Shown one piece after another: positions 19,975 to 29,793 of a stretch of DNA of 29,915 bases (the stretch's first letter is position 1; the number at the start of each line of letters is the position of its first letter). The stretch covers positions 1-29,915 of the forward strand of contig OUQQ01000204.1 of the NCBI GenBank assembly GCA_900404475.1, written 5' to 3'. Source of the stretch: Spongospora subterranea. Its lineage: Eukaryota > Endomyxa > Phytomyxea > Plasmodiophorida > Plasmodiophoridae. A program made the translations under genes and the position numbers. The notes under the pieces were generated by a model. That model had not been told where the DNA came from, did no database searches, and saw nothing but the letters and a program-made list of their open reading frames with translations.

Positions 19975-20802
19975 TCGTTCAAATGATATCGTGTACCAAG
20001 ATAAGGAGTAAGCATACAGGCGTCAAAGCAGACCCAGCATCGCCAAGATCCAAATATCTTTCGTCGACCCTGTAATCTTTGCCTAGAACATTTGCCATCA
20101 ACTTCCCATCGGCCGCGGTTCCTTCCCATCCAGCGAGAACATAGGTAAAATCTAAATCCAAACGAACACGTTGCTGGCACATTTTGAGTCAGGCCCTTTC
20201 TTCCTCAAAAAGCATCCGCCCCTATTGGATGGAACAAATACAGGCAGATGTGTACCATCAATAGCCATTCGGCTTTTGGTAAAGTAAGGGAAAAAATTGG
20301 GATCGACGCTATTTGCAGTGTGCACCAGCTACAGGAATCGAGATGTACTTTGGAGCTATCTCTAGCAGCGCTGCAACGACAGCATAGAAATGCATTTTGT
20401 CAATAAAAAGTGAGCACGTTGACCTTATAGGTAGTCAATGCAACTCTGTCTACCTGGTTATAGTCTCACCTGAATGTTGAAAAGCGCTCTTGCATTTGAC
20501 GGCTGCTTGGACTTTGCCCAGCAAAATAAAGATAAATCATCACCAATTGCTCCTCGTTTGAAACACTCGTGACCCTCTTGACGACTCAACACCATGACAA
20601 ATTTTCGAAAACGTCACGATCCATTCGAATGATGTTTCGCCGACAGACAGGATTCTGATACCCAAATTGCCCCCCGATAGGGCGGATGTGTGTCTGGCTG
20701 ATTCAACAAATAGGTTGGACCACGGTTGATCGCGTCTTGGCGCCTGAGACGATTTCCCATTTCGCGAACCACCAGCTCTTGAAGAAAAAAAAACTGTGAC
20801 AT
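19975..20802 (-). pseudogene. PIF/Harbinger transposase relic
   Basis: Minus-strand pieces in family order: PPYRGAIWV (about 20665), SFEWIVTFSKICHGVE (about 20625), VSNEEQLVMIYLYFAGQSPS with SRQMQERFQHSGETITR (about 20565-20470), an 81-nt intron-like gap (GTAGAC...TTGCAG, about 20460-20380), then FFPYFTKSRMAIDGTHLPVF (first catalytic D, about 20300-20240), DLDFTYVLAGWEGTAADGKL (second D region), YLDLGDAG and LLTPYLGTRYHLND (about 20000). These are hallmarks of the PIF/Harbinger DDE_Tnp_4 nuclease. Several frameshifts break it, and the region of the last catalytic Glu is not found past 19975. In active elements the nuclease works with a MYB-like partner, which was not seen. Confidence 0.85.
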
Positions 20803-21459
20803 TGTTGTGTTTTACGATTGTCAAAAAATGGCGGGCAATTTCGAAGCTATTCAACTGTCCAGACTGGCACAGGGTTCCTCAATATCATGTTATTCTGCTT
20901 TATCACAGACCCGTGTCATGAACTGATCCACACACGTTGCGCCACTTATCTTTGGAACAACCCCCAGTGGCTGAGTCCAAATCTGAAACTGGATCAGTGT
21001 AGGGAATTTCTCCCCGTCAGGATCGTCGACGACGTTGATCCCCGGACCCAGTCGATCCATTGTTGTCGTCATGGCGTATTGGATGTGGTTGTCGTTGACC
21101 GTATCAATCGCCGCTCTCGCTGTAGAGTTTGTAGCCGGTGAGCCCGGAACAATTCTCTGTCAATTATGGACCTCAGCAAATCATGTTGAAAAGGCACTCA
21201 CAGTCTCGACGAACTTCCTGATAACTCACCACCTCCTTCATCGTCGTCCATTGACATTCCGATTCCCTCCTCAGAGGGTAATAGATAAGCTCATGCCCTA
21301 AATTATTGCAATCTCGAATTTGCTTTGCTTTTACATTTGTGATTTTCTGTCTCGCTGGTTTATATATGTAAAAGGCTGTTTCAGATGGGATTCAACCCAA
21401 TTGCACACCATACTGAAAAGTTAAAATCATACCCTATCAGCCAAATTTAATTTTTATGC
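20803..21459. other. Spacer, nothing firmly recognised
   Basis: The plus frame 21035-21301 has a hydrophobic segment (VVVMAYWMWLSLTVSIAALA) and might be a 5' exon of the gene that follows, but no splice link is visible. Start exons of the left duplicated gene should lie here or further left. Confidence 0.35.
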
Positions 21460-21556
21460 ACTGCCCGAACCTCTATTCGTCATCATCGTTGTGTTTTTTA
21501 TTGTAAGGCCCAATCACGCTGCCCAGTTTACTAAATGTTTGTACGTCACTTGACAG

Positions 21557-24010
21557 CCAAATCTTTCCAACATGAGCTGCTGGCTTTGTTCAGTCGCATT
21601 TGTCAGGATATGGATTCGGCGTATTGGGTCCTCAGCGCCAAGTTCCCAATGGGTGGGCTCAGTCATCGAAAATATTTCTATGCCCAGCGTAAGTTGTTGT
21701 TCCCAATTGTTCGCATTTCTGGCTGTTATTCACTAATTTCACGCTACGGTTCGGTGTCTGGATCAATATTTGCTCCATTCTGGAACTCACCAATTATATG
21801 AATCCTGATCTATAATGCCCCAGTTTCCTATCAATTGTGGTAGCGGGTTTTTGAAACTAGCTTCATTGCATTTGACGGTTTTGCTCTGGGTCTAGCAATT
21901 CTACTTTTTTTTTGAATTTTCTCCTTTTTTTTATTAAACTATATATGAACCACTATTGTATAGCTGAAGTTGCCAAGGATGACGAAAAGGACACTCTAGA
22001 CAAATCAAAAACTCGTTCTGAAACTTCGACTGAATCACAAATCGATTTCTTTGATCATCCTTCAAGAGTGACATATGTCCAACGTAATTTGTTGTTCCTG
22101 ATATATGTCATTTCTGACTTCTGTTCAAACTTCTCACTCCATTCTGGATTCCATCAATAACATGAGTGGTCTTCGATCAGGAGTCCCAGTTCCCTCACCC
22201 AATGGTGCATGTGGATCTCTGGACAGCATCCATTTTATTTGACGGGTTCTTGACTTCGCTCTGATTTCAACAATTCTGCTTTTCTGAACTGTTTTTCATT
22301 CGATGTTTCACTGAAGCTTGTTCTGGATGTTCTCGTGTAGCGCCTGATATACCCGGTCTTCCGCGGTGGTTCTATGCAGCTATGGGTAATCAAACTTATT
22401 GTCCCCAAAATTGTCAAATGTATAATTCAGTTTCAGATCGATATATCTTCATGTTCCCTCAATCTGTGCAAGACCATGCATCAGCCGTGTTCGAGATACT
22501 GACCGACAAACTTACGAAGTACCAAAATGAACTGATAGGTGATAATAATTTCCTGACTGTTGTTATGGAATCGTTTTCAATTTCGCCAATAGGAGTGAGA
22601 GTACCACTTGTATATAGCCCCATTGAAAACGATGTTGCTTTGGACACTTCGAACTACGAGAACGTCTTATATCGTTGGTCCATCCTATGATGACATTCAC
22701 CTTTCTCCCCTTATCACTGTTCCAGTTCATTGTGAGGTCACTTCATCACTGGACCCGGATCTTGTTGAGCGAATGGATTTTGCTGCTCGTAAGTCTCATT
22801 ATATCATGGAGTATATGTTATGGGCCTTTACCCGCCAATCATCTTTGTTTTGATTAATTATGAATTTAGTGATTGTTCATGCGCTGTTCAAACCTCGGTT
22901 AGCATCCTTAGTGATGTGATGTTATCGAAATCACATTCCAATATACACTTTTTCCAACCCTTTTGATTGTCATCAAATTGCTGTTCTAAGGTGGCTGGTC
23001 GTGCTAGATAATATCTTAGGATCAGTTCATCCACATGTTCTGGGCTTCGTTCGCGTCACCGTTCGCAGAATGTTCTGGTTGGCCTGTGAGCTGCTTAACC
23101 GTAAGTCTGCTCATCATCAGATATTGCATCCTGTTTTTTCTTAAATGTGTTCGAAGGTGTTTTGAAACCCTGGGAAATGCCAGTTCGTAACAAACCCGTC
23201 AATGTGGTCAACTCAAATGAGCCGGATGAATTACATCACGTAGCCGAATCTTTCGGCCCGTTTGGCGCCGCTACATATTATCGACGTCCCAGTATTTCGG
23301 ACAATACATATTCTCGACGTCCCAGTATTTCGGACGATACATATTCTCGACGTCCCAGTATTTCGTACGATATATTTATCAAGGCAAATCCTCCACAATC
23401 GTACGGTCTCCCGTACGATTTTTTAGTCAGGACTGGTCATTCAACTTGTTGCTGCGTTGATCGTAAATATGAAATTCATTTTCAGGTCTGTTCGCCTCCA
23501 TGTTTCCCAAATCTGAGCGTAAAGGAGCCATGGCTATGATCAACACAATGGTGTCAGAATTAAAAACTTTCACAGAGACCTGGAAAAGTGATCATCCGGT
23601 TTTCTTGTTTTTTTTTTGCTGACACTCTTTTCAATAGATTATGGATTATTACTTCAATTTGATCCGAAAAAATCTGTCCAATCGGCCGACATAAAGGAGC
23701 GCGATATTTTTCATTGTTGGCCCATCCCATTATCATATCATCACCTCTTTTTTCATTACTGTTCCAGTGTGGAAAGATGATCCTCTCCCACCGAATCAGG
23801 CCAAGGCTCTGCTACAACTTCAGACTGCAGCTAGTAAGGCCAAATGATCATATCTCGTTCTAAAAACCCATTCTATTCCATCACGCGCTAGAGAAACTTG
23901 TATTTTCAGTTCGTGCAGACCTTGTTCGGATCGTTGAAAAGCACATCTCAGAAATTTTCTTTAAGTTTTGGACTCTCAAGTATAAACATCATCAAAATGT
24001 GGCAAGTTAG
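21557..24010 (+). CDS. Modular unrecognised gene, copy A (5' exon not found)
   Basis: Eleven exons: 21557-21688, 21964-22083, 22341-22385, 22437-22673, 22726-22788, 23008-23100, 23157-23435, 23486-23587, 23638-23715, 23768-23833 and 23910-24010 (TAG). Together they encode about 438 residues without an initiator Met, so at least one 5' exon is missing. Every intron is phase 1 and every internal exon is a multiple of three. Exons 4-6 and 8-11 look like two copies of one module: FMFPQSVQDHASAVFEILTD / SMFPKSERKGAMAMINTMVS, then DPDLVERMDFAA / PPNQAKALLQLQTAA, then VLGFVRVTVRRMFW / ADLVRIVEKHISEIFF. Exon 7 holds three 11-residue repeats of the type YSRRPSISDDT. No family, signal peptide or membrane segment is recognised. 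Paralogue conservation of exon borders and frame argues for a real gene. Confidence 0.75.
23271..23376 (+). repeat. 33-bp tandem repeat, three units, inside exon 7
   Basis: CGACGTCCCAGTATTTCG recurs at a spacing of exactly 33 bp (starts 23282, 23315, 23348). The unit encodes 11 residues rich in Arg, Pro and Ser (RRPSIS core), so expansion preserves the frame. The paralogue on the right has only one diverged unit at the matching place. Confidence 0.9.
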
Positions 24011-24238
24011 TAGTGCCCGAATATATGATTTTTTTGTTCACAATACGTTTAAAGTGTCCCTGATTATCCGCTGTTCCTGATTAATATCGATATCTCACAT
24101 TGTTTGTTCAGAACGTGTCGTGTTGCGGTTTTTAATTTCGCACGGTCTGTCGCCACGACGCAGTTCTCGGTTGTTAAGGTGGTCATATCCCATTTCCAAA
24201 TGAGATCGTTTTTCTGATCAAATAATTCCAATACACCA

Positions 24239-25186
24239 TAATACGCGTGCCAATTATTTGAGAGATTTTATGTTTTTACCGAACAATGGTGGAAAGGAGA
24301 AGGATTTCAACCGATTGATCCCGTGATCCATTAAGAAGTATATCTTCATACCATATTTGATTAATTGTCAATATCTATCTGATGTCCTTGTGTGAGAGAA
24401 GGAATCCTCCGTTGACGATAATGATTTTTAAAGAAGAGATCATCCCGTAATCGAACGAAAAGGACGCGCTGATAGCGTTGAGCCGATCCTAGGTAGCAAT
24501 CCGCAAGCGAATAGATCGAATATCAGGACCGGCTGAAGCGTTTGAGCCGCGATTTTACATCCGTAGAAAGTGACTAATGACGAAACCGGATGATGATTTT
24601 CAATGTTGAAGAGCCACCAGGATGTGGTTATTCCAATGGTTCGTGTGATGGAGCCATTCCGTCTTATCCCACAAAGAAGAGACAGCACTTGTTGATGGGT
24701 TCATGTTGTATCAAGCAATTGGGTCAAGATGTGTATCTGAACTCCAAGATCGTCTCATTTAGAAGACAAATATAGCTGTCGTAGCTCCAGACCGTTGGGC
24801 ACATGTCACGCGCTCCTGAGAAATCAATTATGCGTCAAACTTGCCTTTTCCCGAATCTGAAAACGTCGGAACATAAAAATGAATACTCAATCGGTTGACA
24901 ACTCCCAATAGACTTAAAAAAACAGAATGACTTGATCGAAGTTTGAAGGAGAGACTGAGGGTGACGATGATTTCAAAATAATGAACGGAATAGATCCATC
25001 AATTGTGAAATGATCCTGACCCGTTTTGCAAAATAGATAATGATGATGGAAATCATGTAATATTGATCCAAAAACAGATTTCATTGACGGATTGCTGAAT
25101 GGCGACATAACATGACTACATCTCAAGATATGTCCCACTTTATCGTCGATTAAAATGGAAAGGAATACTGATTAAGCAAGGCGATG
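24239..25186. other. Unique spacer between the inverted arms
   Basis: About 950 bp not shared by the arms. Short open frames (plus 24590-24775, minus 24440-24688, minus 24914-25138) do not resemble known proteins or exons of the flanking gene copies. Confidence 0.5.
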
Positions 25187-27660
25187 AATGGTGTATTGGA
25201 AATTAATCAGAAATAACGATCTCTTTTGGATATGGGATATGACCACCTTAACAACCGGGAACTGTCTTGTGGCGACAGACCGCAACAAGTAAAAAGTCGC
25301 AACAGGACACGTTCTGAACACAAACAATGTGAGATAACGATATTGATCGGAACCGCAGATGCTCAGGGACATCGTGAGCTACTAACTTGCCACATATTGA
25401 TGACGTTTATACTTGAGAGTCCGAAACTTAAAGAAAATTTCTGAGATGTGCTTTTCAACGATCCGAACAAGGTCTGCACGAACTGAAAATACAAGTTTCT
25501 CTAGCGCGTAATGGAATAGAATGAGGTTAGAGAACGAGTTGTGATAATTTGGCCTTACCAGCTGCAGTCTGAAGTTGTAGCAGATCCTTGGCCTGATTTG
25601 GTGGGAGAGGACCCTTTTTCCACACTGGAACAGTAATGAGAAAAGATGTGATGATGATATGATAATGGGATGGGCCAACAATGAAAAATATCGAACTTCT
25701 TTATGTCGGCCGAGTCGACAGATTGTGTCGGGTCAAATTGAAGTGATAATCCATAATCTATTGCAAAGAGTGTCAGCAAAACCATATCAGGAAACAGATC
25801 GACTACTTTTCCAGATCTCTGTGAACTGTTTCACATCTGATATCATTGTGGTGATCATATTGTTGACTTCGTTGCGCATATTTTTAGGAAACATGTCGGC
25901 GAACTCGTCTGACACTGAACTTAGCATATACAATCAACGGAGCAACAGATTTCAACGACCTGCTTTGATTGCAAAATTGTACGGGAGACCGTACGATTGT
26001 GGAGGATCTGCTTTGATAGCGATATCATACGCGTGACTGCGACGTTGAGATTGTCCATGGGCGGCAAAAGAGCCGGAAGGTTTTGCCTCTAAATATAATT
26101 CATCCGGCTAAGCAACACGAACATTTGATGATGAGCAGACTTACCATTGAAAAAATCACAGGCCAACCAGAACATTCGGCGGACGGTGACGCGAACGAAG
26201 CCCAGAACATATGGATGAACTGATTTCAACAGATCATCTGGCACCAGCAGCCGTGTTGGTCAAGCAATTTAATGAGAGATCACTGGGTTTAGAAACGGTA
26301 ATTTTTACTGGGACTTCGATAAAACATCAACATTTATGGTGATGAACGAGGTCGGAACAGCGCATGAATCACAAATAGATATCAAACCATAACGGTCATT
26401 GGGGGGTGAAAAGATATCGCGATGACATATATTCCATGATATAATGAGACTTACCAGCTGCAAACTGCAGTCGCTCAACGAGCTCCGGCGGAAGATCCTC
26501 TCGAGATACAAAAAATGACAAGAAATACAAGATGTCCTCGTATTCCGATTCGCTAGGTTTTTCCATGGGAATATATTTAAGTGGTACTCCCACCCCTATT
26601 GGCGAATTGTCACCAAAAACAATTCCATTACAATAGTCAGGAATCCATTATCACCTATCAGATCATTTTTGTACTTCGTAAGTGTGTCCATCAGAATCTC
26701 GAAAACGGCGGATGCATGGGGTTGAGCAAATGGAGGGAACATGAAAATATATCGATCTAAACTGAATTATACATTCAACGTTTTTGGGGACACCAAGTTG
26801 AATTACCCATAGCTGCATAGAAGCACCGGGGAAGACCGGGAATTTCAGGCGCTACACGAGAACATTCAGAGCATGCTTCAGCGGAACACCGAATGAAAAA
26901 CTATAACGCAGAATTGTTGAAATTAAAACAAAGTCAAGAAACCCGATAAATGAGATGGATATTGTCCATTAATCCACAGGCACCATTTGGCGAGGGAAAC
27001 TGGGACTCTTAAGACCACTCATGTTAGTGGTCCAAACCAAAATGGAGCAGATACTGATCCCGACACGAAACAGTAGTGTAAACGTTTTGAACAGAAGCCA
27101 GAGATATCATATTTATCAGAAAAAAAAAATTACGTTGGACATATGTAGCTGAGGAAAGCGGGTCGAAACTTGAAACTCTTGATGGCCAAACCTCCTTCAG
27201 GTGTTCGAGAGTTTCCGTTTCATCATCCTCGACATCTTCAGCTACAAGAAAGTAAACGTTTGAACTAATATCAGCAAATCACCGAAATGAAACTATTCAG
27301 AAATGCAGATCTGTTTTGATCAATGCCAAGTTACTAACCCAATGCATAATCTGATGAGGGAACTGAGACATTGAGGCCTCAAATAGACACCGAACAGTAG
27401 AGTGAAATTATTAATAAAAAAGACAAAAAAAATTATAGAGCAACAAATTACGTTGGACAAAGAAGGTGTCTCGGAGGCTGAGCCCACCCATTGGGATCTT
27501 GCTGAGGTCACCATACAATGAATCCATATCCTGACAAATGCGACTGAACAAAGCCAATAGATCATCTTGAGAAGACTGCCCTGTCCAGAAAACTTAGTGG
27601 ACTCAGAAACGCGATTGGGTTCTATAGAGACGAACGCCCAGATGTTCGACTCTAATCTGA
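25187..27660 (-). repeat. Right arm of the 2.7-kb inverted duplication
   Basis: Reverse-complement partner of 21460-24238; see that entry. The homology ends near 27660 on the outer side and near 25187 on the inner side. Confidence 0.9.
25382..27580 (-). pseudogene. Modular unrecognised gene, copy B, with a frameshift
   Basis: Exons by comparison with copy A: 27580-27452, 27241-27134, 26851-26807, 26756-26455 (exons 4 and 5 continuous), 26237-26145, 26088-25960, 25908-25807, 25757-25680, 25624-25559 and 25482-25382 (TAG). All but one are multiples of three with phase-1 joins; exons 8-11 are identical in length to copy A (102, 78, 66 and 101 nt). The exception is the fused exon 4/5 (302 nt), where five extra bases near 26610 shift the frame between MELF and PIGVGVPLKY. 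Exon 7 starts at a different acceptor (TATATTTAG), dropping about 100 nt of copy A's exon start, and keeps the frame. The copy is probably a recent pseudogene, unless the frameshift is a sequencing error. Confidence 0.65.
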
Positions 27661-28675
27661 AGAAGTGAAAACTTGTCCGATCATGGAAATCAAAGACAAA
27701 AATCATGATGAAAGAGGTTTGAACAGCGCTCAATTACCAACTTGTATTGACTTGAAAAATCAACGCGCGTTCGAGTGGCAAAAGATATTGTAAGTTAAAA
27801 AGTGATGTCAATACCATCTGAAGAGAGGAGCGGGACACTAATCGAGAACGATGAAGAACCTAGTGATGTTTTTGACAGTTTACCAAAACAGTGACGGCCT
27901 TTCCACAGAAATTGGTGACATATACAATTGGGAAAGAAATTGTTCCAGACTCACTTGGAAAAGAGTATTTAGCGAGAGCGGTGACTGGAAAGATGAAAAA
28001 AAGCCACAAATAATACGACATGATAACAGAATGGACGGATCGTTGTCATCGATCGGAGTGGAGAAATCCCGTGACCCGCAAATCAAACTCGGACTTTCCC
28101 CACTGGGGACTTCTGAAAATCGCGCTGTCAAGGGTTTGAGAGAGTCTGCGTAGCGCAGAGGCGACACGAGGTCGTGGAATTGCATGAATTGGGTGTTTGG
28201 TCCTGGTGGGCTATTTGTAGCCCTCAGTGACCTTAACTACGAACCCTTGTCCCAATAAACATCATCATTCCTTGTCCAAGACGTTGTCCCCACTATCGGG
28301 TCGCTTTGGGTCTGACCACATTGCCATAATGAATGTGGGAGAGTGAGCTGCCTGCAGTAAACTCGAAACTCTGGATAGGCAATGTGATCGGGTGGGGGCA
28401 GGTCTCATTCGGTGTGGTCGTTAGGACAGGTTATGGGGATGAATCCAGCTGATCTTATAGGTTCCTTCAGTGGATACCCAATGTACTTGTAGCGGCCAGG
28501 CGGAAGTAGGGAAAACCTGGTAGTACACAGGATTACTCAACCCATAAGAACCCGCGAACCTTTGTATACCATACCAAACCTATCGGGTCGCTCCCGGGGG
28601 ATTTCACAAAGATCTTTAGGTGTCGTGAGGGTCACGTCGGTATTTCCTACTTCTTCTTCCTCCTCCTTGTTTCTT
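27661..28675. other. No confident gene; possible repeat tail
   Basis: Open frames cover 27851-28153 (plus) and 27880-28185 (minus), but neither is recognisable. Around 28195-28270 there is GACCTTAACTACGAACCC followed by CCCAATAAACATCATCATTC, which looks like the 3' tail of a transcript or retroelement. The words TATCGGGTCGCT at about 28296 and 28579 repeat. No reverse transcriptase was seen. Confidence 0.35.
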
Positions 28676-28839
28676 CTCTATCGCCTATCTGGCACTCTTT
28701 GATCCTTTTTCTTCCTCCTCCTTTTTCCTTCTCTATCGCCTATCTGGCGCTCCTTGATTCTTTTTCTTCCTCCTCCTCTTTCTCTATCGCCTATCTGGCG
28801 CTCTTTGATCCTTGTTCTTCCTATTCCTCCTTTCTGACG
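28676..28839. repeat. Pyrimidine-rich tandem repeat, ~51-55 bp period, three units
   Basis: CTCTATCGCCTATCTGGC starts at about 28676, 28731 and 28782, each followed by CTTTGAT-like and T/C-rich TTCTTCCTCCTCC runs. The strand is almost purely pyrimidine between the cores. In antisense it encodes a KERQIGDRE-type basic repeat, but I doubt that this is a protein. Confidence 0.85.
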
Positions 28840-28864
28840 CTTTCTAATCGTTCCCCTTGTCGGC

Positions 28865-29188
28865 ATGAAACCAAATCTGCGATTACATGCTCCGGTGTTG
28901 GAGGACAAAAGTGACGATGCTGTTTCTGATGCAATTCCGTTGTCGCTGTCGCTGTTCAACCAGATAATGGTTGAACAGAGTAAGTCAATGTCTGAGATGA
29001 TTGATCGTCTGTTCGAATCCCATCATCCGGTGTTAGGACTATATAGTAGCAAGGGAAGCGGGAGGAGAGCGGACGTAAGATTAAGAACGTGCGGAAGGAG
29101 GAGCGGGGAGAGAGGGAAGGCGGAGAAAAGCGTGAGAAAGCCGGAAGAAGAGCTGAGGACGGAAGAAGATTGGATGACGAATATATAG
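28865..29188 (+). CDS. Hypothetical 107-codon frame, possible gag-like fragment
   Basis: The frame starts MKPNLRLHAPVLEDKSDDAV, has a helical middle (SKSMSEMIDRLFESHHPVLG) and a very basic C-terminal half (Arg/Lys/Glu). The overlapping frame 29089-29286 continues in a similar charged style, with KTFVDRTEQSDHAHWYYRGN, suggesting a frameshift. Small charged proteins beside a Ty3/gypsy fragment can be gag remnants, but there is no zinc knuckle and the orientation is opposite to the chromodomain fragment. Low confidence. Confidence 0.25.
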   Translation: MKPNLRLHAPVLEDKSDDAVSDAIPLSLSLFNQIMVEQSKSMSEMIDRLFESHHPVLGLYSSKGSGRRADVRLRTCGRRSGERGKAEKSVRKPEEELRTEEDWMTNI

Positions 29189-29217
29189 TCGTAAAGACGT
29201 TTGTTGATCGAACTGAA

Positions 29218-29356
29218 CAGTCCGATCACGCACATTGGTATTACAGAGGTAATGTATTCAGGGTCATGATAATATTAATAGAGTGATGACAGTCCGATCA
29301 CGCACATTGGTACGACAGAGGTATTCAGGGTCATGATAATATTAATAGAGTGATGA
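29218..29356. repeat. Direct tandem duplication, 72- and 67-bp units
   Basis: Unit 29218-29289 is repeated immediately at 29290-29356 with one 5-bp deletion and two substitutions by eye. Both begin CAGTCCGATCACGC and end TAATAGAGTGATGA. Confidence 0.9.
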
Positions 29357-29379
29357 CCCAGTTGGGTAGTGTAGCTGGT

Positions 29380-29732
29380 ATTTCTGGGTGATTCTCATGA
29401 GATTTCGATAATTCTTTGGGTAGGGCGGGAGTGGCACTAGCAATGACAGGTTTCGCGGATTCCCACGCTCTGTCTCATCCTTTCCAGTGAATGAGGTATT
29501 GGATCCGACCTCGGGCTCGTCGAGAATCAATAATATTTTCGACTTCATACAAGGGCTGGCTCTCTTCACCGAGCATCCAGGGAGGTGGGTTGGGTTGCGA
29601 ACGATTGGGAATTGTGTTTGGACGTACTTTTCTAACAGGGATACGTGGAAGACTGGGTGTCAACGGGATGTTTGCGGCAATTCGAGCTCGTGATTGAAAA
29701 CGGTCCCGAAAATTTCTCCGATAGTTTTTCAC
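29380..29732 (-). pseudogene. Ty3/gypsy chromodomain fragment (3' end of pol)
   Basis: The minus strand reads NTIPNRSQPNPPPW and then YEVENIIDSRRARGRIQYLI with HWKG (about 29545-29475), the classic chromodomain that closes the integrase of chromoviral Ty3/gypsy elements. A stop directly follows WKG; in the next frame a plausible remainder with LPKELSKSHENHPEIPATLP reaches about 29365. Chromodomains guide such integrases to histone-marked chromatin. Integrase, RNase H and reverse transcriptase should lie beyond the right edge of the window, although 29733-29915 does not show integrase motifs. Confidence 0.75.
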
Positions 29733-29773
29733 AGGGGCGACTTGATCGAATCTGTCCGCGTTTTGTCATGGGG

Positions 29774-29793
29774 TGTTCCCGTTAACGGGAACA
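29774..29793. repeat. Perfect 20-bp palindrome
   Basis: TGTTCCCGTTAACGGGAACA is its own reverse complement. It lies upstream, in transcription sense, of the chromodomain fragment. It may be a dimer-binding site or chance. Confidence 0.8.

Larger units (their letters stand above)
21460..24238 (+). repeat. Left arm of a 2.7-kb inverted duplication
   Basis: This arm aligns, exon by exon and through introns and 3' flank, to the reverse complement of 25187-27660. Shared long words include TTGGCTTTGTTCAGTCGC-like and AGGATATGGATTC (exon 1), TTCATGTTCCCTC (exon 4) and GTGCAGACCTTGTTCGGATC (exon 11). Identity in exons looks like roughly 75-95% by eye and is highest in the last exons. The arms point their 3' ends at each other across about 950 bp of unique sequence. 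Confidence 0.9.

Noticed and set aside
23271..23376. Short direct repeats considered as a CRISPR array
   Set aside because: Units are contiguous without spacers, keep a protein frame and lie in an exon of a eukaryotic gene.
28150..28660. Possible 3' tail of a non-LTR retrotransposon (CCCAATAAACATCATCATTC)
   Set aside because: No reverse transcriptase or endonuclease motif is present upstream, so it is recorded only as unassigned sequence.
28995..29035. TGTTCGAATCCC looks like a tRNA T-loop
   Set aside because: No acceptor stem, D arm or anticodon arm can be paired around it, and it lies within an open frame.
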